A DNA stretch of 7,445 bases from Frankiaceae bacterium. GTDB lineage: Bacteria > Actinomycetota > Actinomycetes > JAFAQI01. The notes under the pieces were generated by a model. The model did no database searches. It had not been told where the DNA came from and saw only the letters and a list, made by a program, of their open reading frames with translations. Positions within the stretch are counted from its first letter, which is position 1, and every line of letters starts with the position of its first letter. The position numbers were made by a program, and so were the translations under genes. The stretch lies in the NCBI GenBank assembly GCA_030840615.1, contig JAVEEE010000459.1, forward strand, positions 1-7,445. The letters are read 5' to 3'. Of the stretch, positions 1 through 7,015 are shown one piece after another.

Positions 1-154
1 CGTGACCGGCTCGGCCGGCTATCGCTTCGACTACGAGAGCGTCGCGTTGCTGCCCGACAAGCACATTGCGGTGAGCTTCGACGACTCGACGTGCATGCAG
101 CCGACTCTTCGCGACTCGACGAAACGCAGCCCTGAAGTCGCCATCCTCGTCTGA
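1..154 (+). CDS. C-terminal end of an unidentified protein (possible sialidase-fold blade)
   Basis: An open frame enters from the left edge, with its first whole codon at base 2, and ends at TGA 152-154, giving 50 visible residues. Codon third positions are mostly G or C, as in the genes downstream, so it is probably a real coding end rather than a chance frame. The visible part contains SVALLPDKHIAVSFDDSTC and closes with PEVAILV. The pattern of a short beta strand, a turn with Asp, then AVSF-DDST reminds me of the last blade of secreted sialidase/BNR-type beta-propeller proteins, but this is weak inference from one short stretch. The stop lies 16 bases before the next start, so the two genes are probably co-transcribed. 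The real function cannot be decided from this fragment. Confidence 0.6.
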   Translation, partial: VTGSAGYRFDYESVALLPDKHIAVSFDDSTCMQPTLRDSTKRSPEVAILV

Positions 155-170
155 CCGAAGGACGTTCAAC

Positions 171-2504
171 GTGTTCACAGCACCGCAGCGCCGGCTAGGT
201 GGGCTTGCCGCGCTGCTCTTGCTCGCGCTCGTCGTCGTACCGGCCGGTCGACCGGCCGACGTGGCCACCGCGCCGGCTCGAGGCGCCGCCGGCCCTGCCG
301 CCGAGGCAGAGGACGCGATGGGGCCGGAGGACGGCTACCTGTTCAGCCGTTCTGCCAACGCCGCGGCCCCGTCCGCAGCCAGCTTCCGCGCCGTCGCCCG
401 GCAGCGTTCGGCCGTCGCGGCCGCCACCCGGCGGGAGGCGCCGGGCCTCACGCGAGCGGCATGGCGGTTGGCCGGGCCGACGAACATCGGCGGGCGGGTG
501 GTCGACCTCGCCCTCGACCCGAAGCGGGTCGGCACCGTCTATGTCGCCACGGCCGGCGGCGGGGTGTGGAAGACGACCGATCGCGGGCGCACGTTCACGG
601 CCGCCTGGCCGCGCCGGTTCCCGCAGGCGATCGGGGCGATCGCTGTGGCGCCGGATCGCACGATCTACGTCGGCACCGGGGAGACCAACCCGGGCGGTGG
701 CAGCATCACCTACGGCGGTGACGGGATCTACCGGTCGCGTGACGGCGGCCGCACCTGGAAACACCTCGGCCTGCGTCGCTCGAGCACGATCGCCCGGCTG
801 GTCGTGGATCCGGCCAACCCGCGCCGCGTCTACGCCGCCGTTTCCGGCAACCTCTACGTGCCCGGCGGGCAGCGCGGCCTGTACGTGAGCAGCGACGCGG
901 GCGCCTCGTGGAGTCGACAGCTGGCGCCGCCCAACTCGACCACCGGCGCCTCCGACGTCGCGGTCGACCCCAAGAACCCGAGCCGGATCTTCGTCGCCAT
1001 GTGGGACCACATCCGGCACCCGGACGTGCGCACCTACACCGGGGTCGGGTCCGGGCTGTGGCGCTCGACCAACCGGGGCCAGTCCTGGTCGCACCTCGGC
1101 CCGGCGGAGGGACTGCTCGCCGACAGTGCCGCCAACGGCCGCATCGGCGTCACGATCGACCCGACCAACCCGCGCAACGTCTACATGATCTATGCGAACG
1201 ACCCGCTCGGCCTGTTCGAGGCGTTAGACGTCTCGACCGACCACGGGTCGTCCTGGACGGCCCCGCCGCAAGCGCAGTCCGACCTCGCCGACTCGCAGTA
1301 CGTCTACGGGTGGTGGTTCGCCCATCTCTGGGTCGATCCCCGGCATCCGAGCCATGTCTTCGTCGCCGGCCTCGACCTCTACCGCTCGACGGACAGCGGC
1401 TCGTCGTTCTCCGTCTCAGGCGGAGTGCACTCCGACCAGCACGTGATGGCGTTCGACAAGCGTGTCGACAACCTGGTCTATCTCGGTGACGACGGCGGCT
1501 TCTACCGGTCGACGACCGGTGGTAGCTCCAACAGCTGGGTCAAGGCGACGTACGAGCCGTGGACGCAGTTCGACGGACTCGATGTCAGCGAGCAGGACCC
1601 GGGACGCATCAATGGCGGTCTCCAGGACAACGGGTCGGTGCGCAGCTGGGGCGACCACGGCCGAGCGCAGGAGGACTGGGACTCCTACCTCGGCGGCGAC
1701 GGGCAGCAGAACCTCATCAACCCGAAGAACAAGAACAACGTCTTCGCCTGCTACCAGTACGGCGCTTGCTCGGTCTCCACCAACGGCGGCCAGGACATGA
1801 ACGAGTTCGACCAGCAGACGGTCTCCGACCGGCACAACTACTTCACCCCGATGGCATTCGACCCGAGCCGGCCGAGCACCGTCTACTACGCCGGCGACAT
1901 CGTGAACAAGTCGGTCGACGGCGGCGCCACATGGATGCCCGTCAGCACCGACCTCGGCAACATCGATCCCGGCACCGAGGTGAACCCGCTCTACGCCGCC
2001 CACTACGGCACCGTCACGTCGCTGGCCGTCAGCGCCAAGGACGGCAACCAGATCTGGGCCGGCACCGACAACGGCTTGCTCTGGAAGACGACGACGGGCG
2101 GGCCGGTCTGGACGCGCATCCAGTCGCCCGTCCTGCCGAGCCGATGGGTCAGCCACGTGCAGGTCGATCCGGACAGCCCGAAGGTGGTCTACGTCACCTA
2201 CAGCGGCTTCCGGGCGGGCGTGCACACCCCGTACGTCTTCCGGACCACGGACGGTGGCAGCACCTGGAAGAACATCAGCGCCAACCTGCCGCAGGCGCCG
2301 GTCAACGACCTGATCGTGGTCGGCGGCCGGCTCTACCTTGCCAGCGACGTCGGCGTCTTCACGAGCAGACGATCGTCGATCCGCTGGCACGTGATCGGGC
2401 ACGGGCTGCCGCGGGCGCCGGTGACGCACCTGCGCTACATCCCGAAGAACCACCGGCTCTACGTCTCCACGTTTGGCCGCTGCGTCTGGTCGCTGCCGCT
2501 GTAG
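171..2504 (+). CDS. Exported Asp-box (BNR/sortilin-like) beta-propeller protein, function unknown
   Basis: This 777-residue protein starts at GTG 171, with GAAGGA at 157-162 eight bases upstream. Residues 1-27 form a signal peptide: RR near the N-terminus, then a Leu/Ala/Val core, with no lipobox. Residues 30-95 are Ala/Pro-rich and probably unstructured. From about 97 to the end it is a repeat array with Asp-box motifs (S/T-x-D-x-G-x-x-W/F) at 135, 189, 240, 299, 355, 406, 447, 581, 640 and 692. Degenerate copies lie at 536 and 732. Each blade is introduced by a DPxxPxxVY-like strand (213, 266, 330, 389, 564, 666). The 41-59 residue period fits one blade each, so about 12 blades, probably two propellers. 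A GGLQDNGS motif lies at 482-489. Such folds occur in GH74 xyloglucanases, sialidases and sortilin-like proteins, but I cannot identify catalytic residues. It is probably extracellular, binding a polysaccharide or protein; substrate unknown. It ends 37 bases before dxr. Confidence 0.9.
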   Translation: MFTAPQRRLGGLAALLLLALVVVPAGRPADVATAPARGAAGPAAEAEDAMGPEDGYLFSRSANAAAPSAASFRAVARQRSAVAAATRREAPGLTRAAWRLAGPTNIGGRVVDLALDPKRVGTVYVATAGGGVWKTTDRGRTFTAAWPRRFPQAIGAIAVAPDRTIYVGTGETNPGGGSITYGGDGIYRSRDGGRTWKHLGLRRSSTIARLVVDPANPRRVYAAVSGNLYVPGGQRGLYVSSDAGASWSRQLAPPNSTTGASDVAVDPKNPSRIFVAMWDHIRHPDVRTYTGVGSGLWRSTNRGQSWSHLGPAEGLLADSAANGRIGVTIDPTNPRNVYMIYANDPLGLFEALDVSTDHGSSWTAPPQAQSDLADSQYVYGWWFAHLWVDPRHPSHVFVAGLDLYRSTDSGSSFSVSGGVHSDQHVMAFDKRVDNLVYLGDDGGFYRSTTGGSSNSWVKATYEPWTQFDGLDVSEQDPGRINGGLQDNGSVRSWGDHGRAQEDWDSYLGGDGQQNLINPKNKNNVFACYQYGACSVSTNGGQDMNEFDQQTVSDRHNYFTPMAFDPSRPSTVYYAGDIVNKSVDGGATWMPVSTDLGNIDPGTEVNPLYAAHYGTVTSLAVSAKDGNQIWAGTDNGLLWKTTTGGPVWTRIQSPVLPSRWVSHVQVDPDSPKVVYVTYSGFRAGVHTPYVFRTTDGGSTWKNISANLPQAPVNDLIVVGGRLYLASDVGVFTSRRSSIRWHVIGHGLPRAPVTHLRYIPKNHRLYVSTFGRCVWSLPL

Positions 2505-2541
2505 GCCCACGCCCTTCAGGAACGTGAGCCAGAATGGAGCC

Positions 2542-3747
2542 GTGACCCGCGACCTCGTGCTGCTCGGTTCCACGGGGTCGATCGGCACCCAGGCACTCGA
2601 CATCGTCCGGGCCAACCCCGCGCAGTTCCGCGTCGTCGGGCTCGCCGCCGGGGGAAAGCGGCCCGAGCTGCTGGCCGCACAGGCGCTCGAGTTCGGGGTC
2701 GAAGCGGTCGCGGTCGCCCGCGGCACCGCCGCGGAGGACGTGCAGCTGGCCCTCTACGCCGCCGCCCAGCGCGCCGGCTTCGACCGCGGCGCGTTCGCAC
2801 TGCCCAAGCTGCTGACCGGTCCCGACGCCGCGAGCGAGCTCGCCGCCTGGCCGACGGCCGACCTCGTCGTCAACGGCATGACCGGCTCGATCGGGCTGGC
2901 GCCGACGCTCGCCGCGCTCGATGCCGGCCACGTCCTCGCCCTGGCCAACAAGGAGTCCCTCGTGGCCGGCGGACCGCTGGTCACCTCGCGGGCCCGGCCG
3001 GGGCAGCTCATCCCGGTCGACTCCGAGCACTCCGCCCTCGCCCAGTGCCTGCGGTCGGGCAGTGCCGCGGAGGTGAGCCGGCTGGTGCTCACCGCGAGCG
3101 GCGGGCCGTTCCGCGGCCGCACCCGCGCGGATCTCGCCGACGTGACTCCGGCGCAGGCGCTGGCGCACCCGACCTGGGACATGGGGCCGGTCGTCACCTG
3201 CAACTCGGCGACGCTGGTCAACAAAGGCCTGGAGATCATCGAGGCGCACTGGCTCTTCGGCGTGCCCTACGACGCGATCGACGTCGTCGTACATCCGCAG
3301 TCGATCGTGCACTCGATGGTGGAGTTCACCGACGGGTCGACCATCGCGCAGGCGAGCCCGCCCGACATGCGGCTGCCGATCGCGCTGGCGATGGCCTGGC
3401 CGGACCGCGTGCCCGGCGCTGCTGGCGCCGTCGACTGGTCGACGGCATCCACGTGGGAGTTCCTGCCTCTCGACCACGAGACCTTTCCCGCCGTTCAGCT
3501 CGCGCGCGACGCCGGCCGGGCCGGCGGCACCGCCCCCGCCGTGTTCAATGCCGCCAACGAAGAGCTTGTAGCCGCCTTCCTCGACGGCCGGCTTCCGTTC
3601 CTCGGCATCGTCGACACGCTCGCCACCGTCGTCGGCGAGCACGTGCCAGCGGGTGACGTTCCCGACATCGACGCGGTTCAGGCCGCAGAGGACTGGGCGC
3701 GGCGGCGGGCTCGCGAGCTGGTCGGCTCCGTAGGAGGCGCCGGGTGA
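2542..3747 (+). CDS. dxr: 1-deoxy-D-xylulose 5-phosphate reductoisomerase
   Basis: This cytoplasmic enzyme rearranges and reduces DXP to 2-C-methyl-D-erythritol 4-phosphate with NADPH and a divalent metal, the first committed MEP step and the target of fosmidomycin. From GTG 2542 it has 401 residues, the usual family length. Visible motifs are the NADPH loop GSTGSIG (9-15), ALANKES (133-139), the metal-binding PVDSEH (Asp160, Glu162), TASGGPF (184-190), the flexible-loop HPTWDMG with Trp212, NSATLVNKGLE ending in metal ligand Glu231, and HPQSIVHSM (251-259). The start is chosen because it places the GSTGSIG loop at the usual distance from the N-terminus. An in-frame GTG at 2524 would add six residues and cannot be excluded. 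Neither start has a well-spaced Shine-Dalgarno: GGAG lies only two bases before 2542, and AGGA two bases before 2524. Its TGA overlaps the protease start. Confidence 0.97.
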   Translation: MTRDLVLLGSTGSIGTQALDIVRANPAQFRVVGLAAGGKRPELLAAQALEFGVEAVAVARGTAAEDVQLALYAAAQRAGFDRGAFALPKLLTGPDAASELAAWPTADLVVNGMTGSIGLAPTLAALDAGHVLALANKESLVAGGPLVTSRARPGQLIPVDSEHSALAQCLRSGSAAEVSRLVLTASGGPFRGRTRADLADVTPAQALAHPTWDMGPVVTCNSATLVNKGLEIIEAHWLFGVPYDAIDVVVHPQSIVHSMVEFTDGSTIAQASPPDMRLPIALAMAWPDRVPGAAGAVDWSTASTWEFLPLDHETFPAVQLARDAGRAGGTAPAVFNAANEELVAAFLDGRLPFLGIVDTLATVVGEHVPAGDVPDIDAVQAAEDWARRRARELVGSVGGAG

Positions 3748-4925
3748 GCTACGCCGTCGGTGTCATCGCGTTCGTCGTGGCCTTGCTGTTGTCGGTGATG
3801 CTGCACGAGCTTGGCCACTTCGCGACCGCGAAGAAGTTCGGCATGAAGGCGACCAGGTTCTTCGTCGGTTTCGGTCCGACGCTCTGGTCCACCCGACGCG
3901 GTGAGACGGAGTACGGCGTCAAGGCCATCCCCGCCGGCGGCTTCGTGAAGATCGTCGGGATGACGCCGCTCGAGGAGCTCGACCCGGGCGACGAGGAACG
4001 AGCCTTCTACCGGCAGCCGGCCGGTCAGCGGGTGATCGTGCTCGCGGCCGGCTCGATCGTGCACTTCCTCATCGCGATCTTCGTGCTCTACGGCGTCATC
4101 GCCACGACCGGCGACCCGCTGCACGCGAGCACGACGCTGACCGTCGACAGCACCACCAAATGCGTCATCGCGGACCCGCAGCGCGCCACGTGCACCAAGG
4201 CGGACCCACCGGCGCCCGCGCGAGGCAAGCTGCTGCCGGGCGACCGGATCGAGGCGGTCAACGGTCAGTCGGTGTCGACCTACGACGCCTTGCGCGGCCG
4301 GCTGCAGGCCAGTGCCGAGCGGCCGATCACCCTGACGGTGCTTCGGCACGGAACAGCGACGCAGGTAACGCTCACACCGGTGCCGGTAAAGGTCGACGGG
4401 AAGACTGTCGGCAAGGTCGGCTTCTACCCCCGGGTCGAGCCCGCCCCGGTCGGCGTACTCGCGGCTGTCCCCAAGACGTTCACGACCCTCGGGACGTTCT
4501 TCACCTCGACGGTCACCGCGCTGGGCGACCTGCCGCACCAGGTGTCGACGATCCTGCACGGCGAGCCAAGGCAGAACGGCGCCGCGAGCGTGGTCGACAT
4601 CGCCCGCGTCAGCGGCCAGATCGCCCAGGCCCACGTCTCGCTCGCCGACCGAATTGCCAACCTGCTGCTGATCATGGCCCAGGTCAACTTCTTCGTCGGC
4701 ATCTTCAACCTGCTCCCGCTGCTGCCGCTGGACGGCGGTCACATCGCGATCCTCGGCTACGAGGAGGGCCGCCGTCGGGTCTACCGCTGGGTCGGCCGTC
4801 CGGACCCGGGTCGCGTTGACCTGCTCAAGATCATGCCGGTCACCTACGCTGTAGTGGCGTTGTTCATCGGGTTGTCCCTTCTGCTGATCTACGCCGGGAT
4901 CGTCAACCCGATCAAGATCCAGTGA
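3744..4925 (+). CDS. rip1: Site-2 intramembrane zinc metalloprotease (M50, RseP/Rip1 family)
   Basis: This integral membrane protease cuts transmembrane substrates, classically anti-sigma factors already trimmed by a site-1 protease. In Mycobacterium the homologue Rip1 releases sigma factors and affects cell-envelope lipids. The 393 residues show the catalytic HELGH (21-25) in the first membrane helix (about 4-25), the GGFVKIVGM strand (65-73), a second helix (about 97-119), a PDZ domain with LLPGDRIEAVNG (163-174), a third helix holding LPLDGGH with metal ligand Asp330, and a last helix (about 364-387). Cys140 and Cys150 lie in the extracytoplasmic segment before the PDZ domain and could form a disulfide. 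GTG 3744 overlaps the dxr TGA in a GTGA junction, and AGGAGG at 3732-3737 is six bases upstream, so translation is well supported and probably coupled. No sigma or anti-sigma gene is in view, so its substrate is unknown. The symbol follows mycobacterial usage. Confidence 0.96.
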   Translation: MSYAVGVIAFVVALLLSVMLHELGHFATAKKFGMKATRFFVGFGPTLWSTRRGETEYGVKAIPAGGFVKIVGMTPLEELDPGDEERAFYRQPAGQRVIVLAAGSIVHFLIAIFVLYGVIATTGDPLHASTTLTVDSTTKCVIADPQRATCTKADPPAPARGKLLPGDRIEAVNGQSVSTYDALRGRLQASAERPITLTVLRHGTATQVTLTPVPVKVDGKTVGKVGFYPRVEPAPVGVLAAVPKTFTTLGTFFTSTVTALGDLPHQVSTILHGEPRQNGAASVVDIARVSGQIAQAHVSLADRIANLLLIMAQVNFFVGIFNLLPLLPLDGGHIAILGYEEGRRRVYRWVGRPDPGRVDLLKIMPVTYAVVALFIGLSLLLIYAGIVNPIKIQ

Positions 4926-4952
4926 CCCAGAGCACCGGCCGGAGGCGCGCAG

Positions 4953-6110
4953 ATGACTAGCGTCGACCTCGGACTGCCGCAGATGCCGCCGCCGGCGCTG
5001 GCGAAGCGGCGGCTGACCCGCCAGATCGACGTGGGCGGTGTCCCCGTCGGTGGTGACGCTCCCATCAGCGTCCAGTCGATGACGACGACCGTCACGGCCG
5101 ACGTCAACGCAACGCTGCAGCAGATCGCCGAGCTCACCGCGTCCGGCTGCCAGATCGTGCGGGTCGCCTGCCCGACGCAGGACGACGCCGATGCCCTCGC
5201 CGAGATCGCGACCCACTCGCAGATCCCGGTGATCGCCGACATCCATTTCCAGCCCAAGTACGTCTTCGCGGCGATCGACGCCGGCTGTGCGGCGGTGCGG
5301 GTCAACCCGGGCAACATCAAGCAGTTCGACGACAAGGTCAAGGAGATCGCCGGGGCCGCGAAGGCGAGCGGCACCCCGATCCGGATCGGGGTCAACGCCG
5401 GCTCGCTCGACAAGCGCTTGCTGGAGAAGTACGGCCGGGCCACACCCGAGGCACTGGTCGAGAGTGCGTTGTGGGAGTGCTCGCTGTTCGAGGAGCACGA
5501 CTTCCGCGACATCAAGATCTCGGTGAAGCACCACGACCCGGTCGTGATGGTCGAGGCCTACCGGCAGCTCTCCGAGCGCTGTGACTACCCGCTGCACCTC
5601 GGTGTCACCGAAGCCGGCCCGATCTTCCAGGGCACGATCAAGTCCGCGGTGGCGTTCGGCGCCCTGCTCGCTGAAGGCATCGGCGACACCATCCGGGTCT
5701 CGCTCTCGGCACCGCCGGTGGAAGAGGTCAAGGTCGGCATCGCCATCCTCGAGTCGCTCGGCCTTAGCCAGCGTCGGCTCGAGATCGTCTCCTGCCCCTC
5801 GTGCGGCCGCGCCCAGGTCGACGTCTACACGCTGGCGGAGAAGGTGCAGGCAGGCCTCGAGGGGATGACCGTGCCCTTGCGCGTCGCCGTCATGGGCTGT
5901 GTCGTCAACGGCCCGGGCGAGGCGCGGGAGGCCGACCTCGGTGTCGCGTCCGGCAACGGCAAAGGACAGATCTTCGTCAAAGGCGAGGTCATCAAGACGG
6001 TCCCCGAGGCCCAGATCGTGGAGACGCTCGTCGAGGAGGCGTTGCGGATCGCCGAGGAGATGGAAGCCGCCGGCGCCGGCTCGGGTGAGCCGTCCGTCTC
6101 GGTCTCCTGA
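4953..6110 (+). CDS. ispG: (E)-4-hydroxy-3-methylbut-2-enyl-diphosphate synthase
   Basis: IspG (GcpE) is a cytoplasmic iron-sulfur enzyme that reductively opens the ring of 2-C-methylerythritol 2,4-cyclodiphosphate to give HMBPP, the penultimate MEP intermediate. The protein has 385 residues, typical of the short bacterial form without the extra middle domain of plant enzymes. The N-terminal TIM-barrel half shows SVQSMTTT (39-46), IPVIADIHF (91-99), VRVNPGNI (115-122), RIGVNAGSL (144-152), LGVTEAG (216-222) and GIGDTIRVSLS (242-252). The C-terminal half carries the 4Fe-4S ligands Cys281 and Cys284 in SCPSCGR, Cys316 in MGCVVNGPGE, and Glu323. All expected ligands are present. ATG 4953 has GGAGG at 4941-4945, seven bases upstream. 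The gene lies 27 bases after the protease. Its stop codon is inside a small inverted repeat (6094-6115). Confidence 0.97.
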   Translation: MTSVDLGLPQMPPPALAKRRLTRQIDVGGVPVGGDAPISVQSMTTTVTADVNATLQQIAELTASGCQIVRVACPTQDDADALAEIATHSQIPVIADIHFQPKYVFAAIDAGCAAVRVNPGNIKQFDDKVKEIAGAAKASGTPIRIGVNAGSLDKRLLEKYGRATPEALVESALWECSLFEEHDFRDIKISVKHHDPVVMVEAYRQLSERCDYPLHLGVTEAGPIFQGTIKSAVAFGALLAEGIGDTIRVSLSAPPVEEVKVGIAILESLGLSQRRLEIVSCPSCGRAQVDVYTLAEKVQAGLEGMTVPLRVAVMGCVVNGPGEAREADLGVASGNGKGQIFVKGEVIKTVPEAQIVETLVEEALRIAEEMEAAGAGSGEPSVSVS

Positions 6111-6115
6111 GACGG
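6094..6115 (+). promoter_or_regulatory. Candidate RNA hairpin across the ispG stop codon
   Basis: CCGTCTC at 6094-6100 and GAGACGG at 6109-6115 form a perfect seven-pair stem with an eight-base loop. The 3' arm begins inside the ispG TGA (6108-6110) and ends on the G of a possible GTG start at 6115. There is no T-run, so it is a poor intrinsic terminator. If it forms in mRNA it could hinder initiation at 6115, favouring the start at 6133, or damp downstream translation. The pairing is seen directly; the role is inference, and chance is possible at this GC content. Confidence 0.3.
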
Positions 6116-6118
6116 TGC

Positions 6119-6124
6119 TGAGGA
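6119..6124 (+). promoter_or_regulatory. Ribosome-binding site deciding the acetyltransferase start
   Basis: TGAGGA lies eight bases before GTG 6133, a normal Shine-Dalgarno spacing. The competing in-frame GTG at 6115 has no comparable purine run upstream and would place this motif inside the coding region. This is why the later start is preferred for the acetyltransferase. Confidence 0.5.
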
Positions 6125-6132
6125 CCACACCG

Positions 6133-6957
6133 GTGCGGGTGCTCGACGAGCGCGACGTGCCGGCCGCCCTCGAGATCCTCAACCGTGACCCGGTCGCCAA
6201 CGTCTTCGTCCAGTCCCGGGTCGAGGCCGTCGGGCTGCAGCCCTGGCGCCTCGGCGCCGAGATGTGGGGTCACACGGTCGAGGGCCGGCTCACCGGTCTC
6301 TGCTACGCCGGCGCCAACCTCGTGCCCGTCGAAGCCGACCCGGCCGGACAGCGGGCGTTCGCGGACCGGGCGCGCCGGCAGGGCCGGCGCTGCTCGTCGA
6401 TCGTGGGAGCAGCCCGGCTGGTCGAGCCCATGTGGCGACTGCTGGAGCCGGGATGGGGCGCTGCCCGCGACGTGCGACCGGCCCAGCCGCTGATGGTGGC
6501 GGACACCCTCCCCGACGTCGAGCCGGACCCGCTCGTACGCCGGGTGCAGCCGGACGAAATCGACCTGTTGCTGCCCGCGAGCATCGCCATGTTCACGGAG
6601 GAGGTCGGCGTGTCGCCCGTCGCGGCCGACGGGGGAGCGCTCTACCGCGCGCGCGTGTCGGAGCTCGTCCATGCCGGGCGCTCGTTCGCCCGAATCGAGC
6701 GCGGGAAGGTCGTGTTCAAGGCCGAGGTCGGCGCCGTCACCTCGGCGGCCTGCCAGATCCAGGGAGTCTGGGTCGACCCCACGCTGCGTGGCCAGGGGCT
6801 GTCCGTAGGCGGCATGGCGGCCGTCGTCGTGGAGTGCCTCAACGGGGTCGCGCCCGCGGTCAGCCTCTACGTCAACGACTTCAACCTGGCGGCTCGCCGC
6901 GCCTACGAGCGAGTCGGGTTCCGCGAGGTCGACACGTTCATGTCGGTCCTGTTCTGA
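6133..6957 (+). CDS. GNAT-family N-acetyltransferase with DUF4081 N-terminal domain
   Basis: The 274-residue product from GTG 6133 resembles a protein conserved in actinobacteria and found after ispG there (Rv2867c in Mycobacterium tuberculosis). Residues 1 to about 120 match the DUF4081 pattern as I remember it: RDPVANVFVQSRVEAVGL, the Trp-containing EMWG, LCYAGANLVPV, then RRCSSIVG. About 145-274 is a GNAT fold. Acetyl-CoA motif A is GVWVDPTLRGQGLSVGG (211-227), with the R-G-x-G pyrophosphate loop at 219-222. Motif B is SLYVNDFN followed by ARRAYERVGF (244-263). It should transfer an acyl group from CoA to an amine, but the acceptor is unknown. An in-frame GTG at 6115 would add MLRTTP and gives an N-terminus similar to some homologues, so the start is uncertain. 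It closes the dxr operon; the link to isoprenoid synthesis rests only on conserved neighbourhood. Confidence 0.92.
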   Translation: MRVLDERDVPAALEILNRDPVANVFVQSRVEAVGLQPWRLGAEMWGHTVEGRLTGLCYAGANLVPVEADPAGQRAFADRARRQGRRCSSIVGAARLVEPMWRLLEPGWGAARDVRPAQPLMVADTLPDVEPDPLVRRVQPDEIDLLLPASIAMFTEEVGVSPVAADGGALYRARVSELVHAGRSFARIERGKVVFKAEVGAVTSAACQIQGVWVDPTLRGQGLSVGGMAAVVVECLNGVAPAVSLYVNDFNLAARRAYERVGFREVDTFMSVLF

Positions 6958-7015
6958 GCGTGCACCGCTTCGCCGCTGCATAACGATTCGTGTCGCACCG
7001 CCCACGGGGTCGTTG

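Noticed and set aside
908..1489. Alternative + strand frames inside the Asp-box gene
   Set aside because: They overlap a frame with regular Asp-box repeats and give Arg/Pro-rich translations typical of shifted frames in GC-rich DNA.
2473..2541. Longer N-terminus for dxr starting at 2473
   Set aside because: It would overlap the end of the Asp-box gene and add 23 residues with no similarity to the start of reductoisomerases; the NADPH loop fits a start at 2542 or 2524.
1416..3642. Minus-strand open frames opposite the Asp-box gene and dxr (1416-2726 and 2359-3642)
   Set aside because: They are antisense shadows of well-supported genes, with low-complexity Arg/Val/Asp-rich translations and no domain pattern.
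5899..6132. Longer N-terminus for the acetyltransferase beginning inside ispG
   Set aside because: The extra residues are a shifted-frame translation of the conserved ispG iron-sulfur region; starts at 6115 or 6133 fit the family and the operon spacing.
3678..6200. Very long open frame (840 codons) on the minus strand opposite the protease and ispG genes
   Set aside because: The + strand here encodes two unmistakable enzymes with complete motifs. High GC removes stops from the antisense frame, and the antisense product is rich in Arg, Asp and His with no recognisable domain.
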